Assembly: GCA_937927525.1 (NCBI GenBank) | Contig: CALBDR010000293.1 | Coordinates: 1 to 47,958 of the forward strand | DNA from: an uncultured Candidatus Melainabacteria bacterium | Lineage (GTDB): Bacteria; Cyanobacteriota; Vampirovibrionia; LMEP-6097 | Length of the DNA stretch: 47,958 bases | Direction: 5' to 3' | Part shown: in pieces, positions 42,338-47,958 of the stretch | Layout of the letters: the number at the start of each line of letters is the position of its first letter | How positions within the stretch are numbered: position 1 is the stretch's first letter | Translations under genes and position numbers: made by a program | Notes under the pieces: model-generated | Seen by the model: the letters and a program-made list of their open reading frames with translations, nothing else | Told to the model about the DNA's origin: nothing | Databases searched by the model: none

Positions 42338-43060
42338 CTAAATCATCATAGCCTTGACTGGTTGCTTAAGCATATATCCAGAACCACGCTTAGTATGAAT
42401 TAACTTCCCGTACTTTTTCTCCATTAATTTAGAGCGAAGATATCTAATATAAACTTCGATAACATTACTTTCACCGATAAAATCATAACCCCAAACCTTA
42501 TTAAATAAGAATTCACGAGTTAAATACTCTTCAGGATGCATCATAAATATTCTTAATAAAGAAAATTCTTTAGTTCTTAAAGAAAGCTCTTCATCTTTTC
42601 TTTTCGCAGAGCGGCTTAGTTGATCTAGCCAAAGATCTCCATAAATCAGAATAGAGCTCTGACCAGGAGCCTTTCTTCTAAATATAGCCCTAATTCTAGC
42701 GAGCAATTCTTCAGCAACAAAGGGCTTTACTAAATAATCATCAGCACCACTATCTAAACATTTGACTTTATCTTCAATACCATCTTTTGCAGTGATAAAG
42801 ATAATTGGTTGATCAAAACCCTCTTCCCTTAACTTTAGACAAACCTCTTCTCCACTTAGACTAGGCAGCATACAGTCTAACAATATTAGATCTGGGTTAT
42901 GTTCTCTTACTAATACTAAAGCTTCTTTACCATCCGAGCTGGTGATAACCTCATACCCTTCATATTTTAATTCCAACTCAATCAACCTCAGTATCTGCGG
43001 TTCATCTTCTACTACTAGTACTTTTGTGAGTTTAGGATCTTTTGAAGAATTACTTTGCAT
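42338..43060 (-). CDS. OmpR-family response regulator
   Basis: Two-domain transcription regulator. The receiver domain has acidic VEDEP (about 17-21), phosphoacceptor Asp in LILLDCMLPSLSG (near 62), Thr in FITAKDG and Lys in LVKPF. The C-terminal winged helix ends with VIEVYIRYLRSKL and TKRGSGYML. The closest architecture is the RpaB/PhoB type. I start at ATG 43060; a GTG three codons upstream is possible. TAGAAT lies 14 nt before the ATG. No histidine kinase is adjacent, so it is an orphan here. Confidence 0.92.
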   Translation of the reverse strand: MQSNSSKDPKLTKVLVVEDEPQILRLIELELKYEGYEVITSSDGKEALVLVREHNPDLILLDCMLPSLSGEEVCLKLREEGFDQPIIFITAKDGIEDKVKCLDSGADDYLVKPFVAEELLARIRAIFRRKAPGQSSILIYGDLWLDQLSRSAKRKDEELSLRTKEFSLLRIFMMHPEEYLTREFLFNKVWGYDFIGESNVIEVYIRYLRSKLMEKKYGKLIHTKRGSGYMLKQPVKAMMI

Positions 43061-43190
43061 GACGAACACTAATGATTCTACAAATTCGCTCCCTAGAATG
43101 TCAATTTATATTTTTATAATCATAAATAATACACTCTAAAAACTTAAAGTTTTCAACCATGATCAGCTTTTTTCTATTATTATTAACACT

Positions 43191-44600
43191 ATGGAAACAA
43201 GAATTGAAAAGGATACTATGGGTGAATTAAGTGTGCCAGCAAACAAATATTATGGTGCACAAACAGCAAGGTCATTGATTAATTTTAAAATTGGTCACGA
43301 TCATATGCCTTTAGAAGTAGTAAAAGCTTTTGGTATCTTAAAAAAAGCAGCAGCGCTGGTTAATTCTGATCTAAGTTTACTAAGTAAAGATAAAGCTGAA
43401 TTAATTTCAAAAGCAGCAGATGAAGTTATCTCTGGAAATTTAAATGATAATTTCCCTTTAGTAGTTTGGCAAACAGGATCAGGCACTCAATCTAACATGA
43501 ATGTTAATGAGGTTATCGCTAATAAAGCGATAGAGTTTGCTGGTGGAGTTTTAGGCTCTAAAGACCCTGTTCATCCGAATGATGATGTTAACAAGTCGCA
43601 GTCATCTAATGATACTTTCCCTACAGCCATGCATATTGCAGGAAAGTTATTTTTAGAAGATTCATTAATCCCTTCTTTAGAACTACTTCAAGAAAGTTTA
43701 AACAAGAAAGCTGAAGAGTTTAAAGATATTACTAAAATCGGCAGAACTCACTTAATGGATGCAACACCTTTAAGTCTAGGACAAGAATTCTCTGGCTATG
43801 CTACTCAGCTAAAGAAAGGTATAGAAAGAGTGAAAACTACTCTAGCAGATCTTTCTGAACTAGCTTTAGGTGGAACCGCTGTAGGAACAGGTTTAAACTC
43901 ACACCCAGAATTTGCAGTTAGAGTTGCAGCTAAAATCTCAGAAATTACTGGTAAGGATTTTATTACTGCCCCTAATAAATTTGAATCTCTTGCTGCACAT
44001 GACGCTATCGTGATGGCTTCAGGAGCACTAAAAACAGTAGCAGCATCTTTGATGAAAATCGCGAATGATATTCGTTTACTTGGTTCAGGACCGCGTTCTG
44101 GCTTAGGTGAGTTAAATCTCCCAGCAAATGAACCAGGTTCATCAATCATGCCAGGTAAAGTTAATCCTACTCAATGTGAAGCTTTGACTATGGTTTGTGC
44201 GCAGGTTATGGGTAATGACGTAGCGATAAACTTCGGTGGAGCGACAGGGCATTTTGAATTAAATGTTTTTAAACCAATGATGATCTTTAACTTATTAAAT
44301 TCCGCAAGATTGCTTACTGATGCAGCTCAGTCATTTAGAAACAACTGTGTAATCGGAATCGAAGCTAATAAAGAGAATTGTAAAAAACATTTAAACAATT
44401 CACTAATGTTAGTAACAGCTCTTAACCCATATCTCGGCTATGATAAAGCCGCTGAGATTGCGAAAAATGCTCATAAAAAGGGGGTAACACTCAAAGAGTC
44501 TGCGATATCTCTAGGTTACTTAACAGAAACACAATTCGATGAGTGGGTTAAACCTGAGGAAATGTGCGCACCTAATATTTCAGCTAAAGCTGGGGTCTAA
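43191..44600 (+). CDS. fumC: Fumarate hydratase, class II
   Basis: Interconverts fumarate and malate. Conserved regions are WQTGSGTQSNMNVNEVIA (about 89-106), VNKSQSSNDTFPTAMH (about 128-143), a central GGTAVGTG and the signature GSSIMPGKVNPTQCE (near 318). Length 469 is normal. A TATTAT box at 43178-43183 lies 7 nt before the ATG with no Shine-Dalgarno. The end is 1 bp from the opposing hydrolase stop. It consumes fumarate, and with ppc feeds C4 acids. Confidence 0.96.
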   Translation: METRIEKDTMGELSVPANKYYGAQTARSLINFKIGHDHMPLEVVKAFGILKKAAALVNSDLSLLSKDKAELISKAADEVISGNLNDNFPLVVWQTGSGTQSNMNVNEVIANKAIEFAGGVLGSKDPVHPNDDVNKSQSSNDTFPTAMHIAGKLFLEDSLIPSLELLQESLNKKAEEFKDITKIGRTHLMDATPLSLGQEFSGYATQLKKGIERVKTTLADLSELALGGTAVGTGLNSHPEFAVRVAAKISEITGKDFITAPNKFESLAAHDAIVMASGALKTVAASLMKIANDIRLLGSGPRSGLGELNLPANEPGSSIMPGKVNPTQCEALTMVCAQVMGNDVAINFGGATGHFELNVFKPMMIFNLLNSARLLTDAAQSFRNNCVIGIEANKENCKKHLNNSLMLVTALNPYLGYDKAAEIAKNAHKKGVTLKESAISLGYLTETQFDEWVKPEEMCAPNISAKAGV

Positions 44601-44601
44601 A

Positions 44602-45345
44602 CTAAAACCTCATTCCTAAGTAAGACTTAATCCCAGGCACAGCCTGATGCACAGCTTTAGGGTCCCAAATCCAATCATGCTCTGTATTCTTAAGCTCTAG
44701 AATAGACTTTTCTAGAGCTGGTATTTCAGCGAAAAGTTCGTCCATGACTTGGTTGTTTACAACTAAGTCATTTTCAACTTGAATTAATAGCATTGGATTT
44801 TCAAACTTAGATAGCTTCTCTGGAAGATTTTGTGACATCATTAAAATCTGCCAAAGCAGGTTAGGACTAACTTCGTATACTTTAAGTGGGTCTTCATCGG
44901 TAGCATCTGCCTCATCCTTTGAGCTCGGCAAACGAATTAAACGATCTTCATGCTTTATAAACCTGTCTTCAAAAAGCTGCCAAATAGTTTTAATAGTAAA
45001 CCATAGACTAAATGTAGACTTCGCACCTTTAAAACCAGGCACTGAAAAAATCAATTTATCTTCAGGATCAATATGAAGATTAGTGAGAATCACAGCCCCT
45101 AAACTATGCCCCATTAAAACAAATTCAGCTTCCGGATATTTTTTCTTTAACTCTTCATACTGTGCTTCAATTTGCTCTAACCACTGTTGATATGAATCCA
45201 AATGCCCTCGAGGCTCATTTTTACCGAAGCCCTGCAAATCAGGACAATAAAACTTAATCTCATCTGATTCCAACTCTTTCACCAAATTGTCAAACCAAGC
45301 GCCCCTACCACCTAAGCCATGAATAGCTAAAATTACTTTCTTCAT
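44602..45345 (-). CDS. Alpha/beta hydrolase
   Basis: A 247-residue alpha/beta-hydrolase. HGLGGRGAWFDNL near the N-terminus forms the oxyanion region; the nucleophile elbow is GHSLGAV (near 90); Asp in VENDLVVN (near 200) and His in NTEHDW (near 222) complete the triad. It resembles lysophospholipase/esterase types; the substrate is unknown. I start at ATG 45345 (MKKVILAIHG); TATAAA lies 6 nt upstream. The GTG at 45360 would precede this and lies within the -10 box, so it is unlikely. Confidence 0.82.
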   Translation of the reverse strand: MKKVILAIHGLGGRGAWFDNLVKELESDEIKFYCPDLQGFGKNEPRGHLDSYQQWLEQIEAQYEELKKKYPEAEFVLMGHSLGAVILTNLHIDPEDKLIFSVPGFKGAKSTFSLWFTIKTIWQLFEDRFIKHEDRLIRLPSSKDEADATDEDPLKVYEVSPNLLWQILMMSQNLPEKLSKFENPMLLIQVENDLVVNNQVMDELFAEIPALEKSILELKNTEHDWIWDPKAVHQAVPGIKSYLGMRF

Positions 45346-45509
45346 ATTTAATTTATACACTGAAATAATGAATTTATAAGCTTACCGGTTCAAAAACAAA
45401 GAAATTACTAAACCTTAATTATATGTTGCACATCTATGCCTTTTTCCATAATCAATTGATGGATGGACTTAGACCCAAAATTTTTAATTTTTAAAGAGGA
45501 GATACTTTT

Positions 45510-45563
45510 ATGCTGATTGGAAAAGGATTTTACTTTTTACCTGCATTCAACTGGGGCAGTTAA
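45510..45563 (+). CDS. Possible 17-residue microprotein or leader peptide
   Basis: AAAGAGGAG at 45493-45501 is one of the best Shine-Dalgarno sequences in the window, 8 nt before this ATG. The peptide MLIGKGFYFLPAFNWGS ends 10 bp from the opposing DUF212 stop. Another short frame (23 codons, 45423-45494) lies just upstream on the same strand. The rest of the 213-bp gap shows no RNA or promoter I can name. Both could be chance. Confidence 0.28.
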   Translation: MLIGKGFYFLPAFNWGS

Positions 45564-45573
45564 TAACATCACC

Positions 45574-46035
45574 TCAAATCACAAATAAATGCACAGCAAA
45601 GCTAACAGCAACACCAAGCACAGCACCAGCTAAAACCTCACGCGGACTATGTCCTAAAAGTTCCTTTAGACTAACTTCCTTAAGATCGTGCCCATCAGGC
45701 AATTCATGGATGATTTTATTTAAAGCTGCCGCCTGTCTACCAGCAGATCGACGAATTCCAGCCGAATCATACATAACCACTGCTGACATAGTCAGTGCTA
45801 TCGAAAATGAAACCGAATCAAAACCAGCTATTAAACCTGTAGAACAAGCAAGTGCAACAATCGAAGAACTATGACTAGAGGGCATACCACCTGTGTTAAT
45901 TAACATATGCCACATAATCCTCTTTCTAACTGAAGAATAAATAATAGTCTTGACTATTTGTGCAATAACATTAGCAAGAATAACAGAAGCTAGAACTTCA
46001 TAACCATTGTTTTTAATTGTTTCTGCTAATAACAT
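45574..46035 (-). CDS. DUF212 (divergent PAP2) membrane protein
   Basis: A 153-residue protein of the acid phosphatase/vanadium-haloperoxidase-related family (YuiD type), common in cyanobacteria, plants and Firmicutes. GGMPSSHSSSIVALA (about 49-63) is the PAP2-like motif, and YDSAGIRRSAGRQA (about 88-101) and GHSPREVLAGA are family-specific. Four or so membrane helices are seen. The role, perhaps lipid or isoprenoid phosphate hydrolysis, is unproven. Its ATG overlaps the prenyl synthase end by 23 bp, suggesting an isoprenoid link. Confidence 0.88.
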   Translation of the reverse strand: MLLAETIKNNGYEVLASVILANVIAQIVKTIIYSSVRKRIMWHMLINTGGMPSSHSSSIVALACSTGLIAGFDSVSFSIALTMSAVVMYDSAGIRRSAGRQAAALNKIIHELPDGHDLKEVSLKELLGHSPREVLAGAVLGVAVSFAVHLFVI

Positions 46036-46984
46036 AATCTGCGATCAATTTTAGTTTATCAGAATAAATTGAAGTGGTCTCTATAATTTCTTTCGCTTCC
46101 TTTATTAAGTCTTCAGATATTTTGCGCGCTTCTTCTAAACCATAGATGTCGACATAAGTAAGCTTATTCTGCTCAGCATCTTTTTGAGTTTTTTTACCCA
46201 TCTCTTCAGTGCTAGCAGTATGATCTAAAATATCATCTGCAATTTGAAAAGCTAATCCAAGATTTTTAGAATATCTTTCTAAAGCAAAAACTTCTTCATC
46301 TGTTGCTCCAGCTAAAATCGCTGCATTGACTATAGCCGCTGATAATAAAGCTCCCGTCTTATACTCTTGCATTAATTTAGATTCTTCAAAACGCTTCTTT
46401 ATATACGTTTCCGTTTGCTCATCAGTATTAACATTTTCACGTGCTAATTCTAAATCCATAGCTTGTCCAATTATCATTTTTTGAACAGCTATTAATATGT
46501 TCTGACTAACTTTAAGAACCAATTTTGCATCTAGACTCAAATTATCTTGACTGTATTCTATAAAGACAGAGATTGGATTTACTAATAAATAATCCCCCGC
46601 AAGTAAAGCCATATCCTCACCATACATAATATGACTTGTAGGTTTACCTCTTCTTAATTCATCATTATCCATACATGGCAAGTCATCATGGACTAAACTC
46701 CCACAATGTATTAACTCAATAGCAAGCGCTAATCCTAAGGCAGGGTTAAGATAAACATCTCCAGGCTCGTTATTTTTTGCAACCGCATCGGCTGTCATTA
46801 ACGCCAAAACTGGTCTTAACCTTTTTCCACCATTGGAAAAACTATATTCAATAGCCTCAAAAAGTCTATTTTCGGCATTTTTTTCAAAAAACTTTAAAAA
46901 TTTTAATTTTTTTTTCAGATTCAAGAGAATATTTTCGAAATTTCGGGTATATAGTTTATGTGAATCGGCAAGAGAATAGATCAT
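46013..46984 (-). CDS. Polyprenyl (farnesyl/geranylgeranyl) diphosphate synthase
   Basis: Chain-elongating trans-prenyltransferase using IPP and allylic diphosphates. GGKRLRPVLAL (IPP binding), first Asp-rich motif DDLPCMDND with RRGKPTSH after it, KTGALLSAA and second motif DDILD are all present, the IspA/CrtE subgroup pattern. From ATG 46984 (MIYSLADSH) it has 323 residues. A longer frame start at 47035 would overlap the promoter. TAGAAT lies 7 nt upstream and TTAACT 17 bp further, so a leaderless mRNA is expected. Chain length is not predictable with certainty. Confidence 0.92.
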   Translation of the reverse strand: MIYSLADSHKLYTRNFENILLNLKKKLKFLKFFEKNAENRLFEAIEYSFSNGGKRLRPVLALMTADAVAKNNEPGDVYLNPALGLALAIELIHCGSLVHDDLPCMDNDELRRGKPTSHIMYGEDMALLAGDYLLVNPISVFIEYSQDNLSLDAKLVLKVSQNILIAVQKMIIGQAMDLELARENVNTDEQTETYIKKRFEESKLMQEYKTGALLSAAIVNAAILAGATDEEVFALERYSKNLGLAFQIADDILDHTASTEEMGKKTQKDAEQNKLTYVDIYGLEEARKISEDLIKEAKEIIETTSIYSDKLKLIADYVISRNN

Positions 46985-46991
46985 AAGATTG

Positions 46992-47045
46992 ATTCTACCC
47001 CAATTCACAAGACAAGTTAACATTTTCTTAATCAAGAAATAGTTT
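46992..47045. promoter_or_regulatory. Divergent promoters sharing one GTTAAC -35 palindrome
   Basis: Minus strand (prenyl synthase): TTAACT (47015-47020), 17 bp, TAGAAT (46992-46997). Plus strand (132-residue protein): TTAACA (47017-47022), 17 bp, TAGTTT (47040-47045). The two -35 boxes overlap at 47017-47020, so polymerases cannot occupy both at once. An inverted repeat, TTTCTT-AATC-AAGAAA, fills the plus-strand spacer. Confidence 0.65.
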
Positions 47046-47086
47046 AATGATGTGAGTGTAAGTGATAATCAAGGAGGCAGTGAAAG

Positions 47087-47485
47087 ATGGCGGCAATAAA
47101 CACAGCACAACAGTTAGCGAAGGTTAGATCGAAGATCGACGCGCAACAACAAATCGTAGATACATTAGAACTAGAATTACAAAAAGCGATTTTAGGTGAC
47201 GATACTCAAACAGTAGGTAGTATCTTAGCGGATATCTCTACTAGTTACGCAGGTGTTCCAGACGGAGCTACTTTAGAAGCATCAGTTCTTCAAGGTTTAC
47301 AAAACTTTGCTGGTACTGCAGGTACAGTAACTGGTAACACAGCGGACCAAACAATGTTAAGACAACTTCTTTATCAAGCAAGAGCTATGTTAGGTGAGCT
47401 TAGAATCGAAGAGCAACACTATAACCAAGAAGTTCAGCAAGAACAAACCCTAAGAAAATCATTAATAGACTTATCGAAGGCTTAA
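47087..47485 (+). CDS. Unknown helical protein (132 aa), probably well expressed
   Basis: AAGGAGG lies 8 nt before the ATG, with a good promoter upstream and a strong terminator downstream: a complete single-gene unit. Residues about 5-35 and 88-130 are long amphipathic helices separated by a Gly/Thr/Ala/Ser-rich stretch, suggesting a helical hairpin. There is no signal peptide, membrane segment or Cys. Gln is abundant. Such a shape is seen in needle- or filament-type secreted proteins and in chaperones; I cannot assign a family. Confidence 0.65.
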   Translation: MAAINTAQQLAKVRSKIDAQQQIVDTLELELQKAILGDDTQTVGSILADISTSYAGVPDGATLEASVLQGLQNFAGTAGTVTGNTADQTMLRQLLYQARAMLGELRIEEQHYNQEVQQEQTLRKSLIDLSKA

Positions 47486-47567
47486 TAAAATTTTTCCATC
47501 TTTGCCTTGCCGTAGGGGGGGAGTTGAAGAAGAAAAGCAATTTTATTACAATCCATCAATTTGCGCC

Positions 47568-47605
47568 AAACCCAGCAGCTCCAGCTGCTGGGTTTGTTTT
47601 ATTAT
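47568..47605 (+). terminator. Strong Rho-independent terminator
   Basis: AAACCCAGCAGC (47568-47579) and GCTGCTGGGTTT (47584-47595) form a perfect 12-bp stem with a TCCA loop, followed by GTTTTATTAT. It lies 83 bp after the stop of the 132-residue gene. Between them a 10-bp inverted repeat (47484-47493 and 47539-47548) encloses a G7 run. From 47606 to 47900 the DNA is AT-rich with no convincing gene. Confidence 0.92.
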
Positions 47606-47903
47606 AAATTCAAAAATACTCCTGCTTAGCTTCTGCATGCCTTTCAATGAGACCCACTGCATGAGCAAAGATTTTATTCCCCATAAAAGCAAAAAAACGA
47701 AAACCATAAAGACTTTCGTAAAATAAATAATTTTTGTTTGTAACTATGTTATGCCCAGTTTTGAAATGTTTTAAACCTATTTTTAAAAAAAATTAAAAAC
47801 TTTTCAAATATTTTTTTAAGCAACTTTCTGTCTGAATATTATAGTTTTTATATTTACTCTAGACTTTAAAATTAAGATATAAGTTATAATTAGTCTTTGA
47901 TTT

Positions 47904-47958
47904 GGTCCCATAGCTCAGTTGGCTCGGAGGCGACCAGCCTCTCGTAATAAAGAGTCAG
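47904..47958 (+). tRNA. Partial tRNA-like gene cut by the window end
   Basis: GGTCCCATAGCTCAGTTGG is the standard 5' part of a tRNA: acceptor strand, TA and D-arm start. A TATAAT box lies at 47885-47890. CTCGTAA further on would fit a tRNA-Thr(CGT) anticodon loop, but the flanking bases do not form a proper anticodon stem, and the D-stem partner is poor. The 3' half is missing. It is either an unusual tRNA or a tRNA start joined to wrong sequence at a contig edge. Confidence 0.5.

Noticed and set aside
47546..47707. 53-codon minus-strand frame with a hydrophobic start
   Set aside because: It crosses the perfect terminator hairpin and lacks a ribosome binding site; its Gln/Leu tail is the translated stem.
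47502..47726. 74-codon plus-strand frame after the 132-residue gene
   Set aside because: It starts at TTG and runs through the G7 element and the strong terminator; the product is not protein-like.
1..47958. CRISPR arrays, insertion sequences, prophage or integron features
   Set aside because: No regularly spaced repeats, transposase genes or terminal inverted repeats were seen. The only recombinase-like gene lacks its catalytic residues and has no attachment-like repeats around it.

Overview
The window is an AT-rich, gene-dense bacterial chromosome segment, probably one whole contig, because it ends inside a tRNA-like sequence. The gene content fits a flagellated bacterium with an outer membrane: two flagellins, FliP and FliQ, a secretin, a type IV pilin-like protein, an MlaF-type ATPase, FabI, the MEP isoprenoid pathway (IspH) and PEP carboxylase. 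A non-photosynthetic relative of Cyanobacteria (Melainabacteria/Vampirovibrionia, perhaps Caenarcaniphilales-like) would fit this mix. That placement is an inference from gene content and was not tested.

Layout. 1-5.2 kb: small membrane proteins, lysS overlapping a pilin-like gene, an unknown coiled-coil-like protein, an orphan OppC/DppC permease and ispH. 5.2-9.7 kb: an AEC transporter, two flagellin genes each with a clear sigma-28 promoter, and a cysteine-cluster (YkgJ-type) protein. 9.8-14.1 kb: a co-directional cluster of a zinc-finger/Lys-Ala-Thr-rich protein, a secretin, a secreted protein, a 57-residue protein and a tyrosine-recombinase-fold protein that has lost its catalytic residues. 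14.3-19.3 kb: an arginine succinyltransferase (AST) operon, M20 peptidase-astA-astD-astB. 19.4-26.6 kb: a candidate ncRNA, a divergent PEP carboxylase, aroA, a 33-residue basic peptide, a DegT aminotransferase and an ArgA-like acetyltransferase. 26.7-30.8 kb: the map-infA-rpmJ-rpsM-rpsK-rpoA-rplQ operon and divergent rpsT. 30.9-34.5 kb: fliP-fliQ-SDR, a small ORF and purA. 34.5-47.5 kb: fabI, dnaX, mlaF-like, a 5'-truncated rarA, mrdA, gpmI, an OmpR-type regulator, fumC, an alpha/beta hydrolase, a DUF212 protein, a prenyl synthase and an unknown 132-residue protein. The contig ends in a tRNA-like sequence.

Three genome-wide habits stand out. First, many transcription units have a TAnnnT -10 box only 6-9 nt before the start codon and no Shine-Dalgarno sequence, which predicts leaderless mRNAs. 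Second, every convergent gene pair abuts or overlaps at its stop codons (-4 to about +10 nt) with no terminator between. Third, overlaps of 4 or 8 bp link genes inside operons, including several very small ones.

The strongest individual leads are: an A8 slippage site in dnaX that would give a 430-residue gamma-like product; a catalytically dead recombinase-fold protein next to a secretin; an AST operon in which an M20 hydrolase may replace AstE; a structured C-rich candidate sRNA before ppc; and a PEP carboxylase with altered active-site motifs.
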